Counted from the first letter of the stretch, positions 1 through 9,381 are shown. The stretch is DNA of 64,000 nt from DATJLY01 sp035604615 (GCA_035604615.1 DATNID010000074.1:1-64000); one strand, 5' to 3'. Notes: generated by a model from the sequence alone, not told the origin. Numbers and translations are program-made.

Positions 1-60
1 GTCGATCAATGCCTCGATCCTCATCTGTCGAACTCCCTCGTGAACTCTCGCCCGGTCCAT
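1..60 (-). CDS. transposase, N-terminal fragment (runs off the left edge)
   Basis: On the minus strand an ATG at 58-60 opens a frame that is still open at the window edge and encodes MDRARVHEGVRQMRIEALID. A purine-rich GAGGGGG lies just upstream as a ribosome binding site. From memory this start resembles the N-terminus of helix-turn-helix/DDE transposases often labelled ISNCY, where such a peptide precedes the HTH segment. Direct repeats that look like an IS terminus lie immediately upstream at 91-140, which supports the call. Only 20 codons are visible, so the family is tentative and whether the gene is intact cannot be seen. Confidence 0.5.
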   Translation of the reverse strand, partial: MDRARVHEGVRQMRIEALID

Positions 61-90
61 CGCTGCCCCCTCGCTGGAGCAGTTCTAAAA

Positions 91-140
91 CCGGACAGAT
101 CACGAGCTACAAACACCGGACAGATCACGAGCTAGCCACA
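91..140. repeat. tandem 25-bp direct repeat, probable IS terminus
   Basis: Two adjacent 25-bp copies lie at 91-115 and 116-140. The first 19 bases (ccggacagatcacgagcta) are identical and the last six differ at two positions. Read leftward the repeats sit directly in front of the transposase start at 60, the usual place for transposase-binding terminal repeats. The outer IS boundary is probably near 134-140. No target-site duplication can be checked because the other end lies outside the window. Confidence 0.5.
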
Positions 141-254
141 CCTATCGACGAACCGCCTTGTCCTGATGGAGAAATCCGTACATCCTTTCGGAGGAGGGAA
201 GATCGCGGCGGTCCGGTGTGTTTGACCGGGCCGCTCACGGGGAGGCGGCGCGGC

Positions 255-1769
255 ATGTGCTTACGTTCGTTAATTTTGGCGGCCATGATCTTGGTGGGCG
301 GGCCGCTCGGTTTCCCGGCGCCGGCCAGCGCCACTACCTTTATCTTCGATTGCACGCAGCCCGCCAATTCCGGATCGGGCGCGCTCCAGACTTTTATTGG
401 GGCCAACGCCGGCCCCGGCGACACCGTGGACGTCAAGGGGACCTGCCTCGGCGACGTGAGCCTGTTCCAGATCGCCATGGAACTCCTTGGCGATGCGGGG
501 GTGCCCGGCACGATCATGGGACACGTGAACATCAACAACCTGTACATTCAGGTTAACAACCTGACCATCGACGGCACCGGTTCCGCTGACACGGGCGGCG
601 GGCTGGTGGCAGGCGGAACCGGCGCCAATGCGTTGGTGACCAATTGCATTATCGAGAACTGGGCCTTCGCCAATGTCGGCATCTATCAGGGCGCCGTCCT
701 CAGCCTCAACGACGTCACCCTCCAGAACAGCGCCGGCTCCGCTCTGAATGTCGGGCAGGCGACCGTCAACGTGATCGGCGGCACGATCGAAACCTCCCAA
801 AACGGCAATCCGGGCGTCAATCTGTTTCAGGGCGCCAATGCGCAGTTCTCCGGCACGACGATCCAGAACAATACCGGCGCCGGAATTGCCGTCTATGAGG
901 GTTCAACCGTTCATCTCGGGAGCCAAGGCCCCGTCGATCCCTCGCAAGCTGTCAACATAACCGGCAACCAACAGGGCGGGATCGGCGCAAACGATAATGC
1001 CCAGGTATTCATCAACCAAGCCTACATCCACGCCAACACCGGCGGCCCGGCAATCACGCTCGTGCATAGCTCGGCCGATATCAACGCTGGAACCGTGTCG
1101 TCGCCGGCCAGCGTGACGGTGCCGACGATCCTGATGCTGCGCTCCGGCCTGCAACTGTCCGGACCCTCGCTCACCGTCACCGGCAGCGGCCATTCGAATG
1201 CGATCTACGCGATCGAGAATTCGAGCCTGTCGATGTTCGATGCCACGGTCACGGACAACGACGCGTCCGACCCGACCGTTTTCTTCGGCGACGGCTCGGC
1301 GCTGATCTCGGCGGGCGGCAACAATATCTCCAACTCCTTGGCCGGCGGCGCAATGACGCTCTCCAACGCATCGACGTTCCACCAGCATATCGCCAAGCAG
1401 TTCGGCATCCCCGCCGGCGCCGACGCCATCACCGGCGCGGGCACGGTCCAGATCGAGAGCAACATGGAGCTCGGCACCGGCTCGACGACTCCATCGACCT
1501 GGACCGGCGCGATCAGCGTCGCGCAGAACTCGTCGTTCCGCATGGATGGCGGCATCACCGTCACCAGCACCGTGAAGCTGACCCAAGCCTCGAACGGATT
1601 CTTCAACGTCTCCAACACCGGCGAGAACATCGTCACGGGCGGAGTGACCTGTCCGGCGACGACGAACCCAAGCTCGCATGTCGCCGGCAATACCGTCGTG
1701 CTTCTCGCGCATCTGGGAGCGAGCGCGGTGACGATCGGCAACACCCCGCCCCAGTGCCTCGGGTTCTAG
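255..1769 (+). CDS. secreted right-handed beta-helix (pectate-lyase-fold) protein
   Basis: This 504-residue protein begins with a clear Sec signal peptide: a hydrophobic core after Arg4 and an Ala-Ser-Ala-type cleavage site near residue 26. The ATG at 255 is preferred over an upstream in-frame ATG at 9 because the signal peptide starts here and GGGGAGG at 239-245 is well spaced. The mature protein consists of irregular repeats rich in Asn, Gly, Thr and Val (for example NNLTIDGTG, TIQNNTGAG and NISNSL), typical of parallel beta-helix coils. No polysaccharide-lyase catalytic motif is recognisable, so it may bind or protect rather than cleave. It converges on the next gene with a 10-bp gap. Confidence 0.75.
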   Translation: MCLRSLILAAMILVGGPLGFPAPASATTFIFDCTQPANSGSGALQTFIGANAGPGDTVDVKGTCLGDVSLFQIAMELLGDAGVPGTIMGHVNINNLYIQVNNLTIDGTGSADTGGGLVAGGTGANALVTNCIIENWAFANVGIYQGAVLSLNDVTLQNSAGSALNVGQATVNVIGGTIETSQNGNPGVNLFQGANAQFSGTTIQNNTGAGIAVYEGSTVHLGSQGPVDPSQAVNITGNQQGGIGANDNAQVFINQAYIHANTGGPAITLVHSSADINAGTVSSPASVTVPTILMLRSGLQLSGPSLTVTGSGHSNAIYAIENSSLSMFDATVTDNDASDPTVFFGDGSALISAGGNNISNSLAGGAMTLSNASTFHQHIAKQFGIPAGADAITGAGTVQIESNMELGTGSTTPSTWTGAISVAQNSSFRMDGGITVTSTVKLTQASNGFFNVSNTGENIVTGGVTCPATTNPSSHVAGNTVVLLAHLGASAVTIGNTPPQCLGF

Positions 1770-1779
1770 GGCGCCATCC

Positions 1780-2787
1780 CTACATCGCGACCGAGGTCAG
1801 GCCCATGATGGCGGAGAGGCCGGACGCGATCCGAGCGAAGGATTCGCCGTGGTCGCGGCTGAGCCACAGCGCGCCGTCCTGCATCCCGACCATGACCCAG
1901 CCAGGCGCTTCGGCGTCTCCGGCCACGGTGCGCGGCGCCGCGCGCATGTCCTCGGGCAGGCCGGCCTTGAGCGCGTGCCAGCTCCGGCCCTGGTTGTCGC
2001 TGCGATAGAAGCGCGAGCGGCAGCCTTCGGGCCGGCGCCAGTGCGGCGGCGGCACCTCCGCCCCGGCCGTGAACAAGAGCGCCGGCTCGGCGGGATGGAA
2101 GGCGAGATGCGCGAGGTAACGGCTCTCGATGCCGTCGTTCGCCGCGACGAAGCGGTCGCCGCCATCCTCGCTGCGATAGACGCCGGTGCCGCTGGTCGAG
2201 ATCAGCACCTTGGGGTTGTCGGGCATGACCTTGACAGTATGGGAATCGTATTCGGTGCCGGATTTGAGATTGGCCCAGGTCCGGCCGCCATCGGTGGAGC
2301 GCACCAGCCAGCCTTCCTCGACCGCGCCGAGCACCAGGTTGGGATCGCCGCGCGACAGGCCGATGTCGCGCACGTGCGGGTAATGCGGCGGATTGGGCCA
2401 GGTCCAATCCTTGGTCTCGGGCAGGCTGTGCAGCCGGTCACAATTGGTCCAGCTTTCGCCGTAGTCGACGCTCTTGAAGATCGAGGCCGGCCGCGTGCCG
2501 GCATAAAGCTCGCCGGTCACGGGGTGCTGCGCCAGCGACGAAACTTCCTGATAGAAAAGCCCGGCATTGATCTGGCGCCAGTGATCGCCGCCATCGTCGG
2601 AGCGGAACACGCCGCCGCGGCCGGTGCCGGCGTAGAGCCGGCGCGGATCGCGGTGATCGACCACGACGGAGGCGAGGCGTCCGCAATTCTCCAGCCCCAG
2701 CGGCCGGATATCGCCGAGCGCGCCGTTGAGCACGCCGCGCAAGAGGCCTCGATCCGTCGAGATGTAGAGCGTGCGCCGTTCGCTCAT
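1780..2787 (-). CDS. BNR/YVTN-type beta-propeller protein (exo-sialidase/VPS10-like repeats)
   Basis: The 335-residue protein contains repeated Asp-box-like units such as YRSEDGGDRF, VRSTDGGRTW, FRSDDGGDHW and YRSDNQGRSW, about 45-60 residues apart. This is the hallmark of BNR propellers (sialidase and Ycf48-like folds). There is no signal peptide, so it is probably cytoplasmic. Start at 2787 is chosen because AAGGAGG lies directly upstream; an in-frame ATG ten codons earlier lacks one. It is divergent from the MetE-like gene at 2899. Sialidase activity should not be assumed, since only the repeats are visible. Proteins like this are often annotated as glycosyl hydrolases from the repeats alone. 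Confidence 0.75.
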   Translation of the reverse strand: MSERRTLYISTDRGLLRGVLNGALGDIRPLGLENCGRLASVVVDHRDPRRLYAGTGRGGVFRSDDGGDHWRQINAGLFYQEVSSLAQHPVTGELYAGTRPASIFKSVDYGESWTNCDRLHSLPETKDWTWPNPPHYPHVRDIGLSRGDPNLVLGAVEEGWLVRSTDGGRTWANLKSGTEYDSHTVKVMPDNPKVLISTSGTGVYRSEDGGDRFVAANDGIESRYLAHLAFHPAEPALLFTAGAEVPPPHWRRPEGCRSRFYRSDNQGRSWHALKAGLPEDMRAAPRTVAGDAEAPGWVMVGMQDGALWLSRDHGESFARIASGLSAIMGLTSVAM

Positions 2788-2898
2788 CGTCGTCCTCCTT
2801 GGCAAACCCGCGGGCATGACCTAGGACGAAGCTGTCCGGGACCCAGGATGCGCGCTCTCGCGCCCCGTTGGCAAGACGCGCCGAAAGGAGGAAGGCTC

Positions 2899-3999
2899 GT
2901 GCAACGAACGCAACCGCCATTCCGCGCCGATCACGTCGGCAGCCTGCTGCGCACGGCGCCGCTGCGCGAGGCGCGCGCCAGGCGGGAAAAGGGCGAGATC
3001 ACGCCGGCCGCGTTGAAGGCGGTCGAGGACCGCGAGATCGCGTCGATCATCGCCAAGCAGGCCGCGGTCGGACTCCAGCCCATCACCGACGGCGAATTCC
3101 GCCGCTCGTGGTGGCACCTCGATTTCCTGGCCGGGCTCGACGGCGTCGAATGGTACGAGATGGACCAGGGGATCGGCTTCAAGGGGACGCAGACCCGGGC
3201 GCAGGGGGTGCGCGTCGTCGGCAAGCTCGGCTGCGGCATGCATCCGATGATCGACCATTTCAAGTTCGTCCAGGCCCATACCGACCGCACGGCCAAGATC
3301 ACCATTCCGGCGCCTTCCGCGCTCTATGGCCGGACCGGACGCGGGCCGATCAGCCGGACGGCCTATCCCGACATCGACGAATTCTTCGCCGATCTCGGCG
3401 CCGCCTACCGCAAGGTGGTGCGCCAATTCGCAGACGCCGGATGCCGCTATCTTCAGCTCGACGAGGTGTTCATCGCCATGCTGTGCGACGAGGCCTATTG
3501 CAATTCGGTCAAGGCGCGCGGCGACGATCCCAAGCGGCTAGGCGAAATCTATGGCGACCTCATCAACCAGGCGATGTCGGACATTCCCGCCGGCATGACT
3601 ATCACCATGCATCTGTGCCGCGGCAACTACAAATCGACCTTCATGGGCACGGGCGGCTACGACCCGGTGGCCGAGATCCTGTTCGACCGCATCAAGGTCC
3701 ACGGCTACTTCATGGAATACGACACTGACCGCGCCGGCGGGTTCGAGCCGCTGCGCCTCATGCCGAAGGACCGGATCGCCGTTCTGGGCCTGGTCACCAC
3801 GAAGAGCGGGATGCTCGAGAGCAAGGACCTGCTCAAGCGGCGCATCGACGAGGCCAGCAAGTTCGTCCCGCTCGACCGGCTTTGCCTCAGCCCGCAATGC
3901 GGCTTCGCCTCGACCGAGGAGGGAAACCTCCTGGCCGAGGAAGAGCAATGGGCGAAGCTGCGCCTCGTCGTCGAGCTCGCCGACGAGGTGTGGCGCTAG
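2899..3999 (+). CDS. MetE-like cobalamin-independent methyltransferase (C-terminal domain only)
   Basis: The 366-residue protein is a stand-alone catalytic barrel of the methionine synthase II family (YxjG/YxjH-like), about half the length of full MetE. The substrate signature RADHVGSLLR is at the N-terminus. The thiol-activating zinc ligands are visible as His238 and Cys240 (MHLCRGN) and Cys334 (SPQCGF). Start is a GTG at 2899 after AAAGGAGGA; ATG starts upstream lie inside the divergent gene. Family members transfer methyl or alkyl groups to thiols. Without the N-terminal folate domain the true methyl donor is unclear. Its TAG stop shares the CTAG at 3996-3999 with the convergent MFS gene. 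Confidence 0.85.
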   Translation: MQRTQPPFRADHVGSLLRTAPLREARARREKGEITPAALKAVEDREIASIIAKQAAVGLQPITDGEFRRSWWHLDFLAGLDGVEWYEMDQGIGFKGTQTRAQGVRVVGKLGCGMHPMIDHFKFVQAHTDRTAKITIPAPSALYGRTGRGPISRTAYPDIDEFFADLGAAYRKVVRQFADAGCRYLQLDEVFIAMLCDEAYCNSVKARGDDPKRLGEIYGDLINQAMSDIPAGMTITMHLCRGNYKSTFMGTGGYDPVAEILFDRIKVHGYFMEYDTDRAGGFEPLRLMPKDRIAVLGLVTTKSGMLESKDLLKRRIDEASKFVPLDRLCLSPQCGFASTEEGNLLAEEEQWAKLRLVVELADEVWR

Positions 4000-5387
4000 G
4001 AGCTGCGCGCCGCAGCCGCCAGCGGCCGCGCCGCCGCCGCCCATTCGATGTCGACGCCGACGCTCGGATCGGACGCGTGCCGCGCCCGGTCATAGGGCTT
4101 GCGCCCCCACCAGCTCAGCGCCAGGCCGAGCAGGATCACCGGCATCGACACCAGGCTGATCGCCGAACGCAATCCTGACGCGCCGAAGACGTAATCAGTC
4201 GCCAAGCCGAACGCGAGCGGACCCAGGCCATACGACAAGGTCGAGCTGCACACCGCCCAGGCCGCGATCGAGCGTGCGCGCAGGTGCGGCGGGAACATCT
4301 CCTGCACCACGTTGCCGTATTGCATGAAGCCGATGCCGTCCATGAAGGTGAACACGAACACGCACAAGAGCGACAGAAGCGGATCGTTCGACAGCCACAG
4401 CCCCAGGGCGCAGGGAATCCACATCACGAACATGACGGTCAGGGTCAAGAGCTTGCCGCCCCTGAGGCCGCGCCGGGCCATCCAGTCGGCGATATAGCCG
4501 CCCGCCACCGCACCCAGCACGCCGCTGATGGTCGTGACCGTGCCGACCTGCACCCCGGCGGCGATCGGCGCCATCTTGAACTCGCGGATGAAGTATGTGG
4601 GCAGCCACGCGAACCAGCCGATGGCGCAGAAGCCGAGACAGATATAGCCGCCCATCACCAACGTGAAGGCCAGCCAATGCTGTTGGAAATAGCGGAAGAA
4701 CGGCTCGCCGTCTGCGATCGCCTCCTTGGTGGTGTCGTGACGCGGCGGCTCGCGCACCGTCGCCGTCATGGCCGCGAGAACCAGGGTGATCAAGCCCACC
4801 ACCATGAAGGCCGCGTGCCACAAGGAGGTGGTGCCGACGACCGGCAGCGACACGGTATCGACGCCGCGGAACGCCGCCAGCACCGCGCCGCCGATGAGAT
4901 AGGAAAGCCCGATGCCGCCGAAGCCGCCGATCCCGAACACGCCGACCGCGCGCCCGCGCTGCGCCTTGGGGAAATAATCCGAGATCAGCGAGAACGCCGC
5001 CGGCATCAACCCCGCCTCGCCGATGCCGAGACCCATGCGGGTGAACATGAGTTGCGTGAAGGATGTCGTGAATCCCGACGCGATGGTGCTCAAGCCCCAC
5101 AGCGCCAGGCTGAAGACCAAGACGGCGCGCCGGCTCTTGCGATCGGCGTACCAGCCGAAGGGAATCGCCATTAATCCGTTGAGAACCGAGAACGAATAGC
5201 CCTGCAGGATGCCCATTTGCGAATCGTTGATGCCGAGATCGCGGCGCACCGGCGCGACCAGCAATGTCAGGATGTTGCGGTCGACGAAATACATGAAGTA
5301 GCACAGCACCAGGCAGATCAGCGCGTACCAGGCGAAGCCGAGAGACGGGTATCCCTCGGCTCTTGCGGTGCTCGTGCGATAGGCCAT
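3996..5387 (-). CDS. MFS transporter, spinster-like
   Basis: A 463-residue integral membrane protein with about 12 hydrophobic segments. The N-terminal segment with YFVDRNILTLL and the loop GWYADRKSRR (the MFS motif between TM2 and TM3) resemble spinster-like major facilitator proteins. These often export or import organic anions. Start is set at the second ATG (5387) because AAAGGGGGG would be too close to the first (5393). It is the last gene of a leftward set after the GMC oxidoreductase and the 2-oxoglutarate oxygenase, separated from the oxygenase by about 33 bp, so it probably moves their substrate or product. The substrate cannot be deduced. Confidence 0.85.
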   Translation of the reverse strand: MAYRTSTARAEGYPSLGFAWYALICLVLCYFMYFVDRNILTLLVAPVRRDLGINDSQMGILQGYSFSVLNGLMAIPFGWYADRKSRRAVLVFSLALWGLSTIASGFTTSFTQLMFTRMGLGIGEAGLMPAAFSLISDYFPKAQRGRAVGVFGIGGFGGIGLSYLIGGAVLAAFRGVDTVSLPVVGTTSLWHAAFMVVGLITLVLAAMTATVREPPRHDTTKEAIADGEPFFRYFQQHWLAFTLVMGGYICLGFCAIGWFAWLPTYFIREFKMAPIAAGVQVGTVTTISGVLGAVAGGYIADWMARRGLRGGKLLTLTVMFVMWIPCALGLWLSNDPLLSLLCVFVFTFMDGIGFMQYGNVVQEMFPPHLRARSIAAWAVCSSTLSYGLGPLAFGLATDYVFGASGLRSAISLVSMPVILLGLALSWWGRKPYDRARHASDPSVGVDIEWAAAARPLAAAARSS

Positions 5388-5420
5388 GTCCATCCCCCCT
5401 TTAGCGTCGGTTGATCGCCG

Positions 5421-6530
5421 TCACAGAACCTTGAAGCGTTCCTCGACGGTCTTTTGCGCCACGCCCGGCCGGCCGGTGCGGTAGGACTGCTCGAGCAACG
5501 CCCTAACGTACGGCCCCGCCTCCACCGGCTCGTATTGCGGCGGATTGCCCGGACCCTGACAAGTCGGCATACACTCGACGCGCGCCTTGGGGTGGGGAAT
5601 GACAAACAGCGGCAGCGAGATGCGGGCACGGCTGCCGGTGTTGAAATTCGACGCCCGATGCAGGCTCGAGCGATAGACACCATTGGTCCAGCGCGCGAAG
5701 AGATCCGCGATATTCACGACAAACGTGCCGGGAACCGGCGGCACGTCGATCCATTCATCCGCCTTGTTGCGCACTTCGAGCCCGCCGAGCGCGTCCTGCG
5801 ACAGGAGCGTGAAGCTGCCGTAATCGGTATGCGGCGAGATGCCCCATTGGGTGCGGCCCGCCGTCTCCGGATCGAGCGGCGGGTAGTAGTTGTAGGTGAG
5901 CGAGATGCCGGGATAGCGGTGCGCGTCGTCGAGAAACTCCTCGTCGAGGTCGAGACTCAGCGCGAGCGCGCGAACCAGACGCTGCGCCACCGCGACCCGC
6001 TTCATGATGTGCGCGCGGATGAAATCCCGGAATCCCGGCATCAGCGCAGGATCGGGCCAGTTGCCGTGGCCGACAGCGGGATTCTCGCCCTGCACTTCAC
6101 CCGGCAGGTAGTCGCGCGGCAGGACGAAGGTCTCCTTCTGGTCGGCGTCCTTGTCGGGATTGGCGCCGGGATTCATGCCGCCAACCGGCATCCAGCCTTG
6201 CCGGGCGGGATTCGTGCTCTTGTCGAGCTTTGCCTTCTCCGCGCGCGGCAGCTCGAAGAACACCAGGCCCCAGGCATGGGCGACGTCGAACTCGGCCTGC
6301 GAGATGCCGTGATTGGCGAGATAGAAGAAGCCGGTATCGGTGCAGGCCGCGCGCAGCGCGCGAGCGACCCGCTTGCGCTCCTCGAGGCTGCCGCCGTTGG
6401 TGCAGGCGGTGAAATCGATCGTCGGGATGGTCTGGATCGAGCGGCGCTTCGCCGCCAGAGCAGCGCGACGGGCGCGGTTGTCGAAATCGGCGAGAACCTC
6501 GACCGCGTTGTCCTTGAAAGTCTCCACCAT
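5421..6530 (-). CDS. 2-oxoglutarate/Fe(II) oxygenase, isopenicillin-N-synthase family
   Basis: The 369-residue protein has the DIOX_N region (residues about 33-150, with FFYLANHGI) and a 2OG-Fe(II) domain. The iron triad is visible: His234 and Asp236 in HTDYGSF, and His291 in SLHRASN. The co-substrate motif R303-I-S305 follows. Length and layout match bacterial IPNS-like hydroxylases of unassigned substrate. Start at 6530 has GGAG upstream. An alternative ATG at 6542 overlaps the stop of the GMC gene as TGATG, so translational coupling is possible. The pairing with a GMC dehydrogenase suggests sequential oxidation of one small molecule. Confidence 0.85.
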   Translation of the reverse strand: MVETFKDNAVEVLADFDNRARRAALAAKRRSIQTIPTIDFTACTNGGSLEERKRVARALRAACTDTGFFYLANHGISQAEFDVAHAWGLVFFELPRAEKAKLDKSTNPARQGWMPVGGMNPGANPDKDADQKETFVLPRDYLPGEVQGENPAVGHGNWPDPALMPGFRDFIRAHIMKRVAVAQRLVRALALSLDLDEEFLDDAHRYPGISLTYNYYPPLDPETAGRTQWGISPHTDYGSFTLLSQDALGGLEVRNKADEWIDVPPVPGTFVVNIADLFARWTNGVYRSSLHRASNFNTGSRARISLPLFVIPHPKARVECMPTCQGPGNPPQYEPVEAGPYVRALLEQSYRTGRPGVAQKTVEERFKVL

Positions 6531-6541
6531 GGCGGTCTCCA

Positions 6542-8230
6542 TCAGGAAGCCAGGATCTTATCCGACATCTTCTCGGCGATCATGAGCGTCGTCAAATTGG
6601 TGTTGCAGCGCGGCAGATTGGGCATGATCGAGGCATCGACGACGCGCAACCCGCCCACGCCCTTGACGGTGCCGTCGGTGAGCGTCACCGCCTTGGGATC
6701 GTCCGCCTCGCCCATGCGGCAGGTGCAGGAGAGATGCTTGATCCCCATCGCGGTCGAGCGCACGAACTCTTCGAGGACGCCGTCGTCGCTCATCATCACC
6801 GACAGCTCGGGCGCCTCGCTGATGCGGTTGCGGATGATTGCGTCGCGCAGCTTCGCCGGCCCGTCGAGCAGCATGCCCGCCGCGCCCATCTTCACCGCGT
6901 TCTTAACATTGACCGCGCTCGCCTCGCGCGCGCGCTGCGACAGGCGGCCGCCGAAGGGCGAGCGTGTGACCTCCTTCATCGGCGCCGAATCGAACAGGGC
7001 GCCGAGGAAGCGCAAACCGTCCTTGAGCCGCGTCAGGTCGCGCTGGTCGTCGAAGAAATTGAGCTCCACCTTGGGCTCGTCGTGCGGGTTGGTGCTTTGC
7101 AGGCTGACCCGGCCGGAAGAGAAAGACTTGTTGACCCACGTCATGGCCATGCCGAGCCTGCGCCCGACGCCGTGCCAGCCGCCGCGGCAGAACACGGCGG
7201 TGAACATGTCGCTCGGCGGGCAGTCCTCGATCTTCGAGGAATACCGGAACGAGAGCTGCAGCGGCCGGCTCGCCATGTCGACGCGCGCGCCGCTCGTCAC
7301 ATAGGCCATGATGCCGACGCCGGGATGGTCGCGCAGATTGTCGCCGACGCCCGGCAGGTCCTGCAGCACACCGATCCCGAGCGCGGAGAGCTGCGCCGCC
7401 GGGCCGATGCCCGAGCGCATCAGCATCGCGGGCGAATGCACGGCGCCGGTCGCGAGGATGATCTCCCTGGCACGGACGGTCTCGACGCCTTGCGGAGTCT
7501 GCACGGTGGCGCCGACCGCCTTGCGGCCCTCGAACATGAGCGCCAGGACGTGGCTCTTCGACAGGATGCTCAGGTTGGGCCGCCGGCGGACCTCGTCGTC
7601 GAGATAGGCCATCGCAGCGGACACGCGCTTCCCGCCGCGGTTGTTCTGGGTCGCCGGAAAATAGCCGTCGACGAAGGTGCCGTTCTGATCGTGAAGATAG
7701 CGCAGGCCCGCGGTCTCGAGCGCGCGTGCCGCGGCGTTGGAATAGCCCGACCACTCCTGGCGCTTCATGCGCTGCACCGGGATGGGGCCGCCCTTGCCGT
7801 GGAACTCGCCATCGAAATCGGCGTCGTCCTCGAGTTTCCTGAAATAGGGCAGCACATCTTTCCAGCCCCAGCCCGCCGCGCCGAGCTCGGCCCATTCGTC
7901 GTAATCGGCCGGCGCGCCGCGATTGGCCGCCTGGTAGTTGACGCTCGATCCGCCGCCCATCACCTTGCCCTGGTCGTACAGCACGGGCGTCGGCGGACGC
8001 GGATAGTTGCGCCGCAGCGACTGCGTGTAGGCGAGGAGCTTCATCCATTTGTAGGCGGGATTGAGCGCCGCGACCGGAAACATCTCGAGGATGTCCGACG
8101 GCACCTTGCCCGGCGGCGTGTCCATGCCGGCCTCGATCAGGAGCACGCGATTGCCCGCGCGCGCGGTGAGCCGGTTGGCGAGCACGCTCCCCGCCGAGCC
8201 GCCGCCAACGATCACATAATCGTAGTCCAT
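6542..8230 (-). CDS. GMC-family FAD-dependent oxidoreductase (choline dehydrogenase-like)
   Basis: A 562-residue flavoprotein. The dinucleotide-binding motif VIVGGGSAGSVLANRL is at the very N-terminus. The GMC signature region VMGGGSSVNYQAANRG follows, and the C-terminal active-site region includes HLSCTCRMG and the terminal CNTNLTTLMIAEK. GMC enzymes oxidise alcohols, for example choline or polyethylene glycol, with FAD. Start at 8230 places the Rossmann motif at the expected position; an in-frame ATG at 8296 would add 22 residues without a recognisable motif. It is the first gene of the leftward operon and is divergent from the solute-binding protein at 8371 across a 140-bp gap. Substrate unknown. 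Confidence 0.87.
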   Translation of the reverse strand: MDYDYVIVGGGSAGSVLANRLTARAGNRVLLIEAGMDTPPGKVPSDILEMFPVAALNPAYKWMKLLAYTQSLRRNYPRPPTPVLYDQGKVMGGGSSVNYQAANRGAPADYDEWAELGAAGWGWKDVLPYFRKLEDDADFDGEFHGKGGPIPVQRMKRQEWSGYSNAAARALETAGLRYLHDQNGTFVDGYFPATQNNRGGKRVSAAMAYLDDEVRRRPNLSILSKSHVLALMFEGRKAVGATVQTPQGVETVRAREIILATGAVHSPAMLMRSGIGPAAQLSALGIGVLQDLPGVGDNLRDHPGVGIMAYVTSGARVDMASRPLQLSFRYSSKIEDCPPSDMFTAVFCRGGWHGVGRRLGMAMTWVNKSFSSGRVSLQSTNPHDEPKVELNFFDDQRDLTRLKDGLRFLGALFDSAPMKEVTRSPFGGRLSQRAREASAVNVKNAVKMGAAGMLLDGPAKLRDAIIRNRISEAPELSVMMSDDGVLEEFVRSTAMGIKHLSCTCRMGEADDPKAVTLTDGTVKGVGGLRVVDASIMPNLPRCNTNLTTLMIAEKMSDKILAS

Positions 8231-8370
8231 AGCTGCGCGCCCGCCCCCGGATTCCTTGGCCCCGCAATCATACGCTTGGCGCACTGACTGCGCCATGCCC
8301 TGATCCGTCGCCGGGGCGTTTCTCGCCCCTTCGTGTTAATCTGCCGCAGGTAAGTTAGGGGAGGACAACT

Positions 8371-9381
8371 ATGGCGCGGATGTCGCGATTCGGGATGATC
8401 ACCGGGGTGTGCGCGTGCCTGCTCGGCGCCATCGCGCCGGCGCGCGCCGAGAGCGAGCGTGCGATTCTGGCGCTGCCGGCCGAGGGCATGAATTTCCTGG
8501 CCTATTACGTCGCCGAGGACCTCGGCCTCTTCGCGCAGCAGCAGCTTGAGATCAAGTCGGTGGTGATCGCCGGCGTCGGCTCGTTCAATGCCGTGGTGTC
8601 GGGCTCGGTCGAGTTCTCGTTCTCGTCCGGATCGTCGCTGACGCGGGCCGCGGCGCACGGACAGCGCATGCTGGCTCTGGCGCAGATGAACAACCTGCCG
8701 GTCTGGGACATCGTGGTGCGCAAGGACATCGCCGACGCCGCCCATTTCGATCCCAAGGCGCCGCTGGCCTTGCGCGCGCAAATCCTGAAGGGCAGGACGA
8801 TGGGCATCCAGGGGGTCAACGCGCTCGATCATGCCTATCTCAAGATCGTCGCGAAAATCGGCGGCTCCGAGCTCGAGGGCATCACTGTGGCGGCGATGGC
8901 GCCGCCCGACACGCTGGCGGCGTTCTCGCGCAAGTCGATCGACGGCTTCGTCTCGGGACCGCCCTGGGCGCAGCAGGTCGAGGACGACGGCAGCGCCGTG
9001 GCCGTCGCCATCGGCCCCAACGGCGAACCCGGCTCGCTGGTGCCGATCGCCTCGAGCCTGCTCATCACCCGGCCGCAGCTCTGCGTCGAGCACCGTTCGC
9101 TGTGCATGAAGATGGGGCACGCCATGGTCCTCGCCTCCAAGGCCGTGCACGAGCGGCCCCAGGACGTGCTTGCGCTCCTGCAAAAGCGCTTCGACAAGGT
9201 CAAGCCATCGGTTCTGCCGCGCTCGCTCGACGCGTTGGCGAAGATCATGCCGCCGGTGCCGAAGGTCGATCTGGTGGCGCTGCGCAAGGCCGACGAGATC
9301 AACGTCGACGCGGGCTTCATGCAGCCGGGCGACCTGCTCAAATCCTACGACGGTCTGTCGAGCGACGAATTCGTGCAATGA
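8371..9381 (+). CDS. ABC transporter solute-binding protein (SsuA/NMT1-like)
   Basis: The 336-residue precursor starts with a signal peptide of about 26 residues ending in APARAES. The mature part has the NMT1/SsuA layout: a short first strand, then FLAYYVAEDLGLFAQQQLE and the GVGSFNAVVSGSVEFSF pocket loop. Such proteins capture sulfonates, nitrate, taurine, pyrimidine precursors or aromatic acids in the periplasm. AGGGGAGG precedes the ATG. No permease or ATPase is adjacent; the nearest SsuBC-type genes are at 38.9-41.3 kb. Its stop overlaps the start of the DUF5996 gene as ATGA, so those two are co-translated. Confidence 0.82.
   Translation: MARMSRFGMITGVCACLLGAIAPARAESERAILALPAEGMNFLAYYVAEDLGLFAQQQLEIKSVVIAGVGSFNAVVSGSVEFSFSSGSSLTRAAAHGQRMLALAQMNNLPVWDIVVRKDIADAAHFDPKAPLALRAQILKGRTMGIQGVNALDHAYLKIVAKIGGSELEGITVAAMAPPDTLAAFSRKSIDGFVSGPPWAQQVEDDGSAVAVAIGPNGEPGSLVPIASSLLITRPQLCVEHRSLCMKMGHAMVLASKAVHERPQDVLALLQKRFDKVKPSVLPRSLDALAKIMPPVPKVDLVALRKADEINVDAGFMQPGDLLKSYDGLSSDEFVQ

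Noticed and set aside
9..254. 82-codon upstream extension of the beta-helix gene
   Set aside because: It crosses the IS repeats, has no ribosome binding site and would bury the signal peptide. The ATG at 255 is better on all counts.
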